A stretch of 64,000 bases of DNA from Burkholderiales bacterium 70-64 (GTDB lineage: Bacteria; Pseudomonadota; Gammaproteobacteria; Burkholderiales; Burkholderiaceae_E). Positions within the stretch are counted from its first letter, which is position 1. Each line of letters opens with the position of its first letter. Shown here piece after piece: positions 1 to 7,980 of the stretch. The translations under genes and the position numbers were made by a program. The stretch lies in assembly GCA_001898645.1 (NCBI GenBank), contig MKUQ01000035.1, forward strand, positions 21,539 through 85,538, written 5' to 3'. Under the pieces are notes generated by a model. The model was not told the origin of the DNA. It made no database searches and worked only from the letters and a program-made list of their open reading frames with translations.

Positions 1-1523
1 TCGAGCGCATGCAGTGCGCGATCCAGCGCGGCCGGGAGCACGCCGCTGCGGCAGAAGACGAGCGCGGTCCAGTGCGCGCCGAGCAGGTCGCCGAGATGCG
101 TCGCGCCGGCCACCATGTCGTCGAGCGGGCACTCACGCGCCACCGAGCCCGGTGCGGGCCCGCCGCCGAAGTGGTCGGAAGGCGCATTCAGCGAGGAGTC
201 GGTGTAGTCGATGGCGCTGGTCTGGCGGGGATTCACCACGCTGGCGACCTGCCGGTGGCGCTGCGCCAGCGACAGCACCGCTTCGCGCATCAGCGAGAAG
301 CCGCGCGACGGCGGAGCCATGAATTCAGTGCTCTGGATGGCGCTGGCGGCGTTGATGTGGAACGCGTGCAGCCGCTCTTCCGAGTACGTGTCGAGCAGCC
401 CGATCGGGGACCAGCCGCGGATGACGGCGGCCAGCTTCCAGGCCAGGTTGTAGGCGTCGTCGAAACCCGAGTTCAATCCGCGTACGCCGAAGATCGGCAT
501 CGCGTGGGCGGCGTTGCCGGCGAACAGGATGCGTTCGTAGCGGTAGCGCGGCAGCGTCATCGCCCCGGCGCGATAGGCACTGATCCACACGATGCGCCAC
601 GGCAGGTGCGCCTCGCCGATCATCTCGAGGTGGCGCGCCACGAACGCCGCCACCGCCGGCTCGGCGAGCGCCGCGTCGAGGTCGGCGTCATCGGGGATCT
701 GGTAGTCGAGGCGCCAGATGTCGTCGGGCTGCTTGTGCATCAGCACCGTGTAGCCCGGGTTCGACGGGGGATCGAACCACGCGCGGCGCTCGGCCGGGTA
801 GGCGCTGGGCAGCTCGATGTCGACGATCACGTACTTGCCCTCGAAGGCCGTGCCCTCGAGCTTCAGGCCGAGCTGCCTGCGCACCGGGCTCTGGCCGCCG
901 TCGCAGGCGACCAGCCAGTCGGCATCGAGCGAATACTCGACCGCCGCGCCGCCCGGCACCGCCGCGCCGGTGCCGGGCGAAGCGGTGTCGATCGAGGCGG
1001 GGTCGGTCGCACCCGCGCGGACGGTGAGCCCGACGCCGTCTTCGCGCTGCACGAAGCGGATCACCTCGTTGCCCCAGCGCAGGTCGATCAGCCCGGATTG
1101 CCGCGCGATCGCCTCGACGAGGAACTGCTCGATCCAGTACTGCTGCAGGTTGATCATCGGCGGCAGCTTCTGGTCGTCGTCGTGAGGCATGGTGAAGCGG
1201 AAGATCTCGCCGGTGCGGTAGAAGCTGCGGCCGCCGACCCAGTCCAGCCCCTTGTCGAGGAATGCCTCGAGCGCGCCCAGCCGGGCGATGATCTCCAGGC
1301 TGCGCCGCGAGATGCAGATCGCCCGGCTGCCGACGCAGACCGTGTCGTCCGCCTCGAGCACCACCGACGGGATGCCCCAGCGGGCGAGGGCCAGGGCGAG
1401 CGCCAGGCCCACCGGACCGCCGCCGGCGATCGCGACGCGGTGACGGGCCGGGTCGCGGGTGCCGTCGAGCGGGGGGATCGACGGCTCGTGGCGGACGTAC
1501 GAGAAGGGGCCGATGGACTGCAC
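1..1523 (-). CDS. FAD-dependent aromatic hydroxylase, MhpA/UbiH type (C-terminal end beyond window)
   Basis: Only the minus strand gives a meaningful protein; the plus-strand 515-residue ORF is its shadow. Near the N-terminus is the FAD Rossmann motif GGGPVGLALAL. In the middle is DGGQSPVR, the class A flavin hydroxylase DG motif, and further on GNAAHAMPIFGVRGLNSG, which binds the FAD ribityl chain. Family members use NAD(P)H and O2 to hydroxylate phenolic acids; the closest named type is 3-(3-hydroxyphenyl)propionate hydroxylase. The start is a GTG at 1523 with AGGAG seven bases upstream. It follows the acyl-CoA dehydrogenase by 44 bp in the same direction, so the two are probably cotranscribed from the divergent promoter near 2790. 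The 3' end is cut by the window edge, about 507 codons being visible. The family is secure; the substrate is not. Confidence 0.87.
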   Translation of the reverse strand, partial: MQSIGPFSYVRHEPSIPPLDGTRDPARHRVAIAGGGPVGLALALALARWGIPSVVLEADDTVCVGSRAICISRRSLEIIARLGALEAFLDKGLDWVGGRSFYRTGEIFRFTMPHDDDQKLPPMINLQQYWIEQFLVEAIARQSGLIDLRWGNEVIRFVQREDGVGLTVRAGATDPASIDTASPGTGAAVPGGAAVEYSLDADWLVACDGGQSPVRRQLGLKLEGTAFEGKYVIVDIELPSAYPAERRAWFDPPSNPGYTVLMHKQPDDIWRLDYQIPDDADLDAALAEPAVAAFVARHLEMIGEAHLPWRIVWISAYRAGAMTLPRYRYERILFAGNAAHAMPIFGVRGLNSGFDDAYNLAWKLAAVIRGWSPIGLLDTYSEERLHAFHINAASAIQSTEFMAPPSRGFSLMREAVLSLAQRHRQVASVVNPRQTSAIDYTDSSLNAPSDHFGGGPAPGSVARECPLDDMVAGATHLGDLLGAHWTALVFCRSGVLPAALDRALHAL

Positions 1524-1567
1524 GGCGGGTCTCCTGCTGCCTCGTCGCGGCGGTGATGGCGGCTCGG

Positions 1568-2716
1568 CTACATCGTTCGCGCGATCAGATCCTTCATGAC
1601 TTCGTTCGATCCGCCATAGATGCGCTGAACACGGGCGTCCATGAAGAGCTGCGCGATCGGGAATTCTTTCATATATCCGTAGCCGCCGAAGATCTGCAGG
1701 CATTCGTCGACGATGCGCCACTGCCTGTCCGAGCACCACCATTTGGCCATCGGGGCATCGGAAGGTTCGAGGGATTCACCGCGGGCGATACGCTCGATCA
1801 GACTGTCGATGAAGACGCGCGCCACGCGCGCTTCGGTCGCGCATTCGGCAAGCTTGAATCGGGTGTTCTGGAAATCCCACAGAGTCTGCCCGAACATCTT
1901 GCGGTTCTTCGCATGCTCGACGGTCAGCTCGATCGCCCGTTCCGCGGTGGCGACGCCGGCGATACCGATCGAGACGCGTTCCTTCTGGAACACGTCCATC
2001 AGCTGGCCGAAGCCGCGGCCTTCCTCGGCGCCGATGAGATGGCCGGCCGGCACTCGTACGTCGTCGAGAAAGATCTCGCAGGTGTCCAATCCGTTCTGGC
2101 CGATCTTCTCGAGCACCTTCCCGACGCGGAAACCGTCGCTTGCCCGGGTATCCACCATGAACAGCGAAATCCCCTTTGCGCCATGGCCACCGGTGCGTGC
2201 GGCCACGATCGAGAGCTCGGCCTGCCGACCATGCGTGATGAAGATCTTGCTCCCGTTGAGCACATAGTCGTCGCCGTCGCGCCGGGCGATGGTGCGCAAC
2301 GCCTTGACGTCCGTGCCGGCATCCGGCTCGCTGATGCAGACCGAGAGCATCGCCTCGCCCCGGGCGATCGAAGGCATCCACTTCAGGAGCTGCTCGTGGG
2401 TAGCGGTTCCGAAGAGGAAGTGGGGTGCGTTGAGGGCCCCGGGGACGAAGCCGAAGCTCGTATCGCAGGCCTTGGCCTGCTCCTCGATGACGACGCACTC
2501 GTGAGCGAAGGTGCCGCCATGACCACCGTATTGCTCCGGAATGCTCATGCACAGCAGGCCGAGGCGGCCGGCCTCCCGCCATACCTCCCGATCGATCTGG
2601 TGCTGCCGCTGCCATTTCGCCTGATGAGGCACGACCCGGTCTGCGAAGAACCTGCGGGCGGTTTCCCGCAGCAGATCCAGCTCCTCGGTCATCCAGGGTG
2701 ATCGGTAAGGGTTCAT
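1568..2716 (-). CDS. acyl-CoA dehydrogenase
   Basis: A 382-residue flavoprotein of the medium-chain acyl-CoA dehydrogenase family. It would oxidise an acyl-CoA at the alpha-beta bond and pass electrons to electron-transfer flavoprotein. Visible family blocks are SVCISEPDAGTD and FITHGRQAEL in the middle beta domain, and QIFGGYGYMKEFPIAQLFMD near the C-terminus, followed by RIYGGSNEVMKDLIAR. The ORF track begins at a TTG (2731), but the ATG at 2716 is preceded by GGAG nine bases upstream and gives the usual MNPYRSPWM start. It is the first gene of a leftward operon with the hydroxylase, and is transcribed away from the aldehyde dehydrogenase. Two class III CoA-transferase-fold proteins nearby suggest its substrate is made locally. 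No residue looks abnormal. Confidence 0.93.
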   Translation of the reverse strand: MNPYRSPWMTEELDLLRETARRFFADRVVPHQAKWQRQHQIDREVWREAGRLGLLCMSIPEQYGGHGGTFAHECVVIEEQAKACDTSFGFVPGALNAPHFLFGTATHEQLLKWMPSIARGEAMLSVCISEPDAGTDVKALRTIARRDGDDYVLNGSKIFITHGRQAELSIVAARTGGHGAKGISLFMVDTRASDGFRVGKVLEKIGQNGLDTCEIFLDDVRVPAGHLIGAEEGRGFGQLMDVFQKERVSIGIAGVATAERAIELTVEHAKNRKMFGQTLWDFQNTRFKLAECATEARVARVFIDSLIERIARGESLEPSDAPMAKWWCSDRQWRIVDECLQIFGGYGYMKEFPIAQLFMDARVQRIYGGSNEVMKDLIARTM

Positions 2717-2786
2717 TCGCCAAAACTCCAAACAGACGGTGGATTCATCTCAAGGCTTCCACAGCTGGGCCATGAAGATTCATAAA

Positions 2787-2816
2787 ATTCTACCAACTGG
2801 TTGGTTGACATGTCGA
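2787..2816 (-). promoter_or_regulatory. sigma70-like promoter of the acyl-CoA dehydrogenase operon
   Basis: Read on the minus strand, TCGACA (2816-2811) is followed after 18 bases by TAGAAT (2792-2787). These match the consensus boxes at five of six and five of six positions. The TetR-type inverted repeat lies within the spacer, a position where a bound repressor would exclude RNA polymerase. Confidence 0.55.
2790..2807. promoter_or_regulatory. operator, near-copy of the CoA-transferase/TetR palindrome
   Basis: The sequence CTACCAACTGGTTGGTTG matches the perfect palindrome at 9982-9999 at 16 of 18 positions. It contains the inverted repeat ACCAAC-TG-GTTGGT. It lies in the spacer of the leftward promoter and touches the -35 box of the rightward one, so one bound dimer could control both. 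The obvious candidate ligand-responsive protein is the TetR encoded at 7981-8724. Confidence 0.7.
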
Positions 2817-2833
2817 GCACGGCGAAATACGAT
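2805..2833 (+). promoter_or_regulatory. sigma70-like promoter of the aldehyde dehydrogenase operon
   Basis: TTGACA (2805-2810), a 17-base spacer and TACGAT (2828-2833). The -35 box overlaps the right arm of the operator. Transcription from here would start near 2840, which rules out the ATG at 2832 as the dehydrogenase start and supports the GTG at 2865. Confidence 0.6.
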
Positions 2834-2864
2834 GGCTGCTCATCTGATTCGGACGGGAGGAGAC

Positions 2865-4325
2865 GTGACGATCGATATCGCCCAGTCGACCTGGAATGCC
2901 AAGGCGTTCTCGAGCGGATGGCGCCCGCTTTCGGGTGAGCCGCTGCCGGTGATGGAGCCGGCCACGGGCCGGCGGCTCGCCGAGGTCGCGTCGGCGGGCG
3001 CGAAGGACGTCGAGCAGGCAGCGGCGGCGGCGAAGGTCGCGCAGCCCGGCTGGGCGGGGATGCCCTTCGCAGCGCGTGCCGCGATCTTCCGCCGCGCCGC
3101 GATGCTGCTGGAGGGTCAATTCGATGCGTTCGCCGACTGGATCGTCCGCGAGACGGGGGGCATCCGCCCGAAGGCGATGTTCGAGCTGGGCTCGGTCGTC
3201 AATCACCTGCACGAAGCGGCGGCGATGTCGACGCAGCCGCGCGGGATCGTGCTGCCGAGCGACGGTCCGGTGCTGAGCGTCGCGCACCGCGTCGCGCACG
3301 GTGTCGTCGGCGTGATCACGCCATTCAATTTTCCGTTCCTGCTGTCGAGCCGCGCCGTGGTACCGGCGCTTGCCGCCGGAAATGCGGTCGTGCTGAAGCC
3401 GGATCCGCGCACGCCGGTTTCGGGGGGCATCCTTCTCGCTGCGCTGTTCGACGCAGCGGGCCTCCCGCCGGGCGTGCTCCATGTCCTCCCCGGCGGCGCC
3501 GAGGCCGGCGAAGCCCTGGTCGCGGACCCGAGCGTCACGATGGTGTCCTTCACCGGCTCGACGGCTGTCGGGCGACGCGTGGGCGAGCTCGCGGGGCGTC
3601 ACCTGAAGAAGGTCGCCCTCGAGCTCGGCGGGAAGAACGCCCTGATCATCCTCGAAGATGCCGATCTCGATGCCGCGGTATCCAGCGGATCCTGGGCGTC
3701 GTGGCTGCACCAGGGCCAGATCTGCATGAGTGCGGGCCGCCATCTGGTGCATCGACGCATTGCCGGCGAGTACGTCGCGAGGATGACCGAGAAGGCGCGG
3801 GCCATGCGGGTCGGCGATCCGTTCCGCGAGGCCGTCGCGCTCGGGCCGCTCATCAGCGAGCGGCAGCGCCAGCGCGTGGCGCGCATCGTGGCCGATTCCA
3901 TCGATATGGGGGCGAAGCTGTGCGCCGGCGGCATTTCGCGGGAGCTGTTCTACGACGCCACGGTGCTCGACGAGGTGAGCCCGCGGATGCCCGCGTTTCG
4001 CGAGGAGATCTTCGGCCCGGTCGTGTCCGTCACCGCCTTCGATTCGGACGACGAGGCGGTGGCGCTGGCCAACGATACCGAATACGGGCTGTCGGCGGGC
4101 ATCCTGACCGCATCGCTGGCGCGCGGCATGGCGATCGCGCGCAGGCTGAACGTGGGCCTGGTGCACATCAACGACCAGACCGTGAACGACGACGGATTCA
4201 TGCCCATGGGCGGACGAGGAGCGTCCGGGAACGGCTCGCGCCACGGCGGTCCGGCGAACTGGGACGAGTTCACCCAGTGGCAATGGACCACTTATCGCGA
4301 TACGCCGCCGACTTATCCGCTGTAG
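2865..4325 (+). CDS. aryl-aldehyde dehydrogenase (benzaldehyde/vanillin dehydrogenase type)
   Basis: A 486-residue NAD(P)-dependent aldehyde dehydrogenase that would oxidise an aldehyde to the carboxylic acid in the cytoplasm. The general base Glu is in LELGGKN (residue 253) and the catalytic Cys in GQICMSAG (residue 287), with the usual spacing of 34. VVGVITPFNFPF and EIFGPVVSV are the family cofactor and hinge blocks. The tail NGSRHGGPANWDEFTQWQW is like that of benzaldehyde and vanillin dehydrogenases, which suggests an aromatic aldehyde. The start is placed at GTG 2865, directly after GGGAGGAG; the ATG at 2832 would overlap the -10 box. It is the first gene of a four-gene operon with the Bug receptor, the enolase-superfamily enzyme and the racemase-like protein. 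Substrate assignment is inference. Confidence 0.9.
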   Translation: MTIDIAQSTWNAKAFSSGWRPLSGEPLPVMEPATGRRLAEVASAGAKDVEQAAAAAKVAQPGWAGMPFAARAAIFRRAAMLLEGQFDAFADWIVRETGGIRPKAMFELGSVVNHLHEAAAMSTQPRGIVLPSDGPVLSVAHRVAHGVVGVITPFNFPFLLSSRAVVPALAAGNAVVLKPDPRTPVSGGILLAALFDAAGLPPGVLHVLPGGAEAGEALVADPSVTMVSFTGSTAVGRRVGELAGRHLKKVALELGGKNALIILEDADLDAAVSSGSWASWLHQGQICMSAGRHLVHRRIAGEYVARMTEKARAMRVGDPFREAVALGPLISERQRQRVARIVADSIDMGAKLCAGGISRELFYDATVLDEVSPRMPAFREEIFGPVVSVTAFDSDDEAVALANDTEYGLSAGILTASLARGMAIARRLNVGLVHINDQTVNDDGFMPMGGRGASGNGSRHGGPANWDEFTQWQWTTYRDTPPTYPL

Positions 4326-4341
4326 GCGAGGCCAGCAAGGA

Positions 4342-4387
4342 CCGGGCGGATGCCCGGCCGTACCTCGAGCGGGGAATGGATCCCCGC
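4342..4387 (+). other. two intercistronic stem-loops
   Basis: Between the dehydrogenase stop and the receptor start lie CCGGGC-ggat-GCCCGG (4342-4357) and GCGGGGA-atgga-TCCCCGC (4369-4387). The second ends ten bases before the Shine-Dalgarno AGGAGA. Neither has a T-run, so they look like mRNA-processing or stabilising hairpins rather than terminators. Such structures are common before highly expressed periplasmic binding-protein genes. Confidence 0.55.
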
Positions 4388-4404
4388 CAACCAGGAGACA
4401 AGCC

Positions 4405-5484
4405 ATGCTTTTCGAGCCCGCTTCCTTTCGAACCCCCCGCAACCACCGGCGCGCGAAGGGGTGCACCCGGTGGTTGCACCGCTTCGCGCGCCGGTGGCGT
4501 GACGGCTTCGGCGCACGCGTGCGCACGTTCGTGCCGGCGCTGGCCTGTGCCCTTTCCCTGTGGGCGCCGGCATCGACCGCGATGGCCGACAACGGCAAGC
4601 TGTATCGCCTGCTGGTCGGCTTCGCTCCCGGCGCGGGGACCGATACGCTCGCGCGCATCTATGCGGACGCCCTGGCCGAAGCACTGGGGGCTTCGGTGGT
4701 GGTCGAGAACCGGCCCGGCGCCGGCGGATTGATCGCCGCGCAGGGGCTGAAGAACGCCGCTCCTGACAGCAACACCCTGATGATGGCGGTCGACCACCAG
4801 GTGGTGCTGCTGCCGCAGATCCTCAAGCATCCCGGCTTCGACGTCGAGCGCGATTTCGTGCCCATCGCGAGGTTGACGGCCTACTACCTCTGCCTCGCGG
4901 TGCACCCCTCGTCGAGCGCGAGCGACCTCGCAAGCTTCGCCAACGTGGTGCGCATGAACCCCGCACTGGGAAGCTTCGGCATGCCGGCACCCGGATCGAA
5001 TGCCCAGTTCATGGGGTACGTCATCGGGCGGAAATTCAACGTGACCCTGAACCCGATTGCCTATCGCGGGGCCGGCCCGGCGTTGACCGACCTGATTGCC
5101 GGCCAGGTGCCTGCGGCGATCGTGCCGTGCGACGCGATGGCCGAGTACCGCAAGGCCGGCCGGCTGAAGATCATCGCGGTCGCGGCCGACCAGCGCCTGC
5201 CCGCGATGCCCGAGGTTCCGACGATAGGCGAGTCGGGGCTGTCCGGCGTGCCGTCGGACTATTTCCTTGCGGTCTATGGGCCCGCGTCGATGAAGCCCGA
5301 GGCGTTGAAGCAGATATCGGAGGCCACGGCGCGCATCGCCGCTTCCCCGAAGTTTGCCGAGAGGGTGGCTGCGACCGGCTTGAATCTCTCGTTCGCCCCG
5401 GCCGACGACCTGCGCCGCATGGCCCGGCGGATGAGCGAATTCTGGGCCGAGCAGATCAGGGACTCCGGCTTCCAGCCGAACTGA
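4405..5484 (+). CDS. Bug/TctC-family periplasmic solute-binding receptor with extended N-terminus
   Basis: The mature part begins like a TctC/Bug protein: YRLLVGFAPGAGTDTLAR, then VVVENRPGAGG, then later EVPTIGESGLSG. These receptors bind small carboxylates in the periplasm and normally feed a TctA/TctB membrane pair, but neither partner is in the window. From ATG 4405 (AGGAGA, six-base spacing) the protein has about 38 basic residues before a normal signal peptide (VRTFVPALACALSLWAPAS, cut after TAMA). An in-frame GTG at 4519 would give the textbook length, but its ribosome site is poor. The extra segment is encoded by the long inverted repeat at 4443-4497. Its place in a catabolic operon suggests it captures the operon's substrate or a related acid. 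Confidence 0.88.
   Translation: MLFEPASFRTPRNHRRAKGCTRWLHRFARRWRDGFGARVRTFVPALACALSLWAPASTAMADNGKLYRLLVGFAPGAGTDTLARIYADALAEALGASVVVENRPGAGGLIAAQGLKNAAPDSNTLMMAVDHQVVLLPQILKHPGFDVERDFVPIARLTAYYLCLAVHPSSSASDLASFANVVRMNPALGSFGMPAPGSNAQFMGYVIGRKFNVTLNPIAYRGAGPALTDLIAGQVPAAIVPCDAMAEYRKAGRLKIIAVAADQRLPAMPEVPTIGESGLSGVPSDYFLAVYGPASMKPEALKQISEATARIAASPKFAERVAATGLNLSFAPADDLRRMARRMSEFWAEQIRDSGFQPN
4443..4497. repeat. 23-bp near-perfect inverted repeat inside the receptor gene
   Basis: Two 23-base arms (4443-4465 and 4475-4497) are complementary at 22 positions and flank a nine-base loop. The core of each arm is CTTCGCGCGCCGGTGG or its complement. It lies about 40 bases inside the receptor ORF and encodes most of the unusual basic N-terminal extension. 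No second copy was noticed elsewhere in the window. Confidence 0.8.
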
Positions 5485-5516
5485 CATCCAGCGATTTCCG
5501 AAAGGCAGGACAGGTC

Positions 5517-6689
5517 ATGAAGATCATCAAGGTCGAATGTCTCCCGGTATCGACGCCGCTGAAGAAGCCGGTGTACATGCCGAACACGCGGATCACACGC
5601 ATCGACAGCCTGGTGCTCAAGCTGCACACCGACGACGGCCGCATCGGCTTCGCCGACTCGGGCGACACTTCCTCGTGGTACCGCGGCGAATCGCAGGATT
5701 CGATGGCGAGCATGATCTGTGACGTTTTCGCGCCGCGGATCCTGCTGGGCGAGGATCCGCGCAGGATCGAGAAGATCGTCGGCCGGATGGACCTGCTCGG
5801 CCGCGACAACAACCAGGCGAAGTCGGTGGTCGACTTCGCGTTGCACGATCTGAAGGGAAAGATCCTGGGCGTCCCGGTGTACGAACTGCTCGGCGGGCGC
5901 ACGGTCGACGGTGCGCGCCTCGGCTGGGTGCTGTCGGCAGGCCGCCCGGCCGACGTGGTCGCCGAGGCACGGGCCGCGCTCGCACATGGGTTCAGCCTGC
6001 TCAAGTTGAAGACCGGGCACGGGACGCTCGATGACGACGTCGCGATGGTCTCGGCCGTGCGCGAAGCGATAGGGCCGGATGTCCGGCTGACCGTCGATGC
6101 CAACGGATTCTGGACCTACGAGGAAGCCCTCAAGACGATCCGCAGGCTCGATCGCCACGGGCTCGAGCTGATCGAGCAGCCGTTGCCGCACTGGGATATC
6201 GAAGGCATGGCGCGGCTGCGCGACAAGGTCGGCACGCCCATCTATGCCGACGAATCGGCGCAGGAGCTGCATCACATCAAGGAGATCATCGATCGCCGTG
6301 CCGCCGACGGGCTGTTCATCAAGACGCAGAAGGCGGGCGGCCTGCTCAAGTCGCAGCGCTGGCTGACGATGGCCCGGCTGTCCGGATTGCCGGTGATGTG
6401 CGGGTGCATGATCGGATCCGGCCTGGAGACCAGCCCGGCGGCGCACCTGTGGGTGGCAGACCAGTGGGCCTCGCAGTACCTGAACGAAGCGCTCGGGCCG
6501 CTGATGATCCACGGGGTGTGGAACAGCGCCGACATTCCGGCGGGCGCGGACATCGCCTTGAACATCCCACGCTTCCAGGACGGGATGCTCTATCCGAACG
6601 AAGGGCCCGGCCTCGGCATCGAGCTGAACGAGGAGTTCCTGCTGCGCAACCGCACCGAGGGCAAGCAGCCGAGATCGGTGAGCCTGTAG
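5517..6689 (+). CDS. mandelate racemase/muconate lactonizing enzyme family protein (enolase superfamily)
   Basis: A 390-residue enolase-superfamily enzyme. The acid-base lysines are in KLKTG (K163 and K165), and the Mg ligands are D194 (VDANG), E220 (EQPLP) and D245 (DES), with near-canonical spacing. All abstract a proton alpha to a carboxylate; the outcome may be racemisation, dehydration or cycloisomerisation and cannot be read here. The ATG at 5517 has the purine-rich AGGACAGG upstream; the longer ORF in the track extends into the receptor gene in another frame. The gap to the receptor is 32 bp, so cotranscription is likely. In this operon it might act on the hydroxy or branched acid that is later activated by CoA transfer. 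Confidence 0.9.
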   Translation: MKIIKVECLPVSTPLKKPVYMPNTRITRIDSLVLKLHTDDGRIGFADSGDTSSWYRGESQDSMASMICDVFAPRILLGEDPRRIEKIVGRMDLLGRDNNQAKSVVDFALHDLKGKILGVPVYELLGGRTVDGARLGWVLSAGRPADVVAEARAALAHGFSLLKLKTGHGTLDDDVAMVSAVREAIGPDVRLTVDANGFWTYEEALKTIRRLDRHGLELIEQPLPHWDIEGMARLRDKVGTPIYADESAQELHHIKEIIDRRAADGLFIKTQKAGGLLKSQRWLTMARLSGLPVMCGCMIGSGLETSPAAHLWVADQWASQYLNEALGPLMIHGVWNSADIPAGADIALNIPRFQDGMLYPNEGPGLGIELNEEFLLRNRTEGKQPRSVSL

Positions 6690-6712
6690 GCGATGCAGCC
6701 CTTTCCCGCGAG

Positions 6713-7918
6713 ATGAGCATGGGTCCGCTGGCAGGCCTGCGGGTCATCGAGTTCGCCGGGCTCGGACCGGCGCCCTTCTGCGCGATGCTGCTCGCGGACC
6801 TCGGCGCCGAGGTCATCAGGTTCGACCGGATGGCCCCGGATCCGGCGGCTCCGGCAGCGGCGTCCGCGAGAGGCGACGTGCTGGGTCGCGGCAGGCGTTC
6901 GATCGCGATCGACCTGAAGGAACCGGCCGCCATCGAGGTGGCCCTCAGGGTCGTGGAACGCAGCGATGCCCTGGTCGAAGGGTTCCGGCCGGGGGTCATG
7001 GAGAAGCTGGGCCTCGGCCCCGAGGTCTGCCTCGCCCGGAACCCCAGGCTGGTTTACGGTCGCGCGACCGGGTGGGGCCAGTCGGGGCCGCTCGCGCACT
7101 GCGCAGGTCACGACATCAACTACATCGCCCTGAGCGGCGTGCTGCACAGCATGCGCCGGCGCGACGAGCGTCCGCTGCCCGTGCCCGGCTTCGCGGGCGA
7201 CTTCGGCGGCGGAGGGATGCTCCTCGCGCTGGGCATCGTAGCCGCAGTGCTCGCGGCGCGCGAGTCGGGCCATGGACAGACCGTCGACGCGGCGATCACC
7301 GACGGGTCGGCCCTGCTCGCGGCGCTCATATACGGGTGGAGGGCGGTGGGCCTGTGGCGCGACGAAGCAGGCAGCAACAGCGGCGATTCGGGAGCCCATT
7401 TCTACGACACGTATCGCTGCGCCGACGGAAAGTACATCGCCGTCGGCGCGATCGAGCCCCGGTTCTATGCACTGCTGGTCGAACGATGCGGCCTCTCCGG
7501 CGAGATCGATCTGGGTGCGCAGTGGAAGCCGGAGGCGTGGGCTGCACAAAGACAGAAGCTCGCGCAGGTGTTCACGACACGCACGAGGGATCAGTGGTGC
7601 GAGCTCCTGGAAGGAACGGATGCCTGCTTCGCGCCGGTGCTCGACCTCGCCGAGGCGCCCCGCCATCCGCACAACAGGGCGCGCGGGACCTTCGTGGAGA
7701 TCGACGGCGTCGTCCAGCCAGGCCCCGCGCCGAGATTCGGCCGGGACCGGCCCGACATTCCGGGGCCGTCGCCTATGCCCGGGGCGGACACTGACGCGAT
7801 CCTCGCCGAGCACGGCTGGAGCCGGGACGAGATCGGGTCTCTGCGCGAGCGCGGGGTCGTGGTCCAGGCCGCTCCGCCGGGCGATGGCCGGCCCGCCGGC
7901 GCGAGGAGCGGGCAATGA
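6713..7918 (+). CDS. class III CoA-transferase family protein, alpha-methylacyl-CoA racemase-like
   Basis: A 401-residue CaiB/BaiF-fold protein. The start MGPLAGLRVIEFAGLGPAPF is followed by LLADLGAEVIRFDR. The segment GHDINYIALSG, in place of the FDxxxQAxxG of true CoA-transferases, is typical of alpha-methylacyl-CoA racemase, where that His and a later Asp carry protons. It would then epimerise the alpha carbon of a 2-methyl (or 2-aryl) acyl-CoA. The start is ATG 6713, 23 bp after the enolase-family stop; no clear Shine-Dalgarno is visible and a second ATG lies two codons on. It is the last gene of the rightward operon, ending against the TetR gene. Transferase activity is not excluded. Confidence 0.85.
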   Translation: MSMGPLAGLRVIEFAGLGPAPFCAMLLADLGAEVIRFDRMAPDPAAPAAASARGDVLGRGRRSIAIDLKEPAAIEVALRVVERSDALVEGFRPGVMEKLGLGPEVCLARNPRLVYGRATGWGQSGPLAHCAGHDINYIALSGVLHSMRRRDERPLPVPGFAGDFGGGGMLLALGIVAAVLAARESGHGQTVDAAITDGSALLAALIYGWRAVGLWRDEAGSNSGDSGAHFYDTYRCADGKYIAVGAIEPRFYALLVERCGLSGEIDLGAQWKPEAWAAQRQKLAQVFTTRTRDQWCELLEGTDACFAPVLDLAEAPRHPHNRARGTFVEIDGVVQPGPAPRFGRDRPDIPGPSPMPGADTDAILAEHGWSRDEIGSLRERGVVVQAAPPGDGRPAGARSGQ

Positions 7919-7936
7919 CCGCCCGTGGCCGGCCTA

Positions 7937-7969
7937 TGACGCCCGGCCCGAGTTGACGCCCGGCCCGAG
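7937..7969. repeat. 17-bp tandem direct repeat between converging genes
   Basis: The 16-mer TGACGCCCGGCCCGAG occurs at 7937-7952 and again at 7954-7969. It fills half of the 62-bp gap between the racemase-like gene and the converging TetR gene. No T-run follows, so it is not an ordinary terminator. Confidence 0.7.
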
Positions 7970-7980
7970 CTTCCGGGGAG

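Noticed and set aside
9-1556. Plus-strand ORF of 515 residues
   Set aside because: It is Arg/Ala/Val-rich with no family motif and is antisense to the flavin hydroxylase, which has intact FAD motifs.
2790-4658. Minus-strand ORF of 622 residues
   Set aside because: Antisense of the aldehyde dehydrogenase, crossing into the receptor gene; composition is that of a GC-bias shadow.
6693-6716. Seven-codon ORF (MQPFPAR) overlapping the racemase-like start
   Set aside because: Too short to judge and lacks a ribosome site; a leader-peptide role would be speculation.
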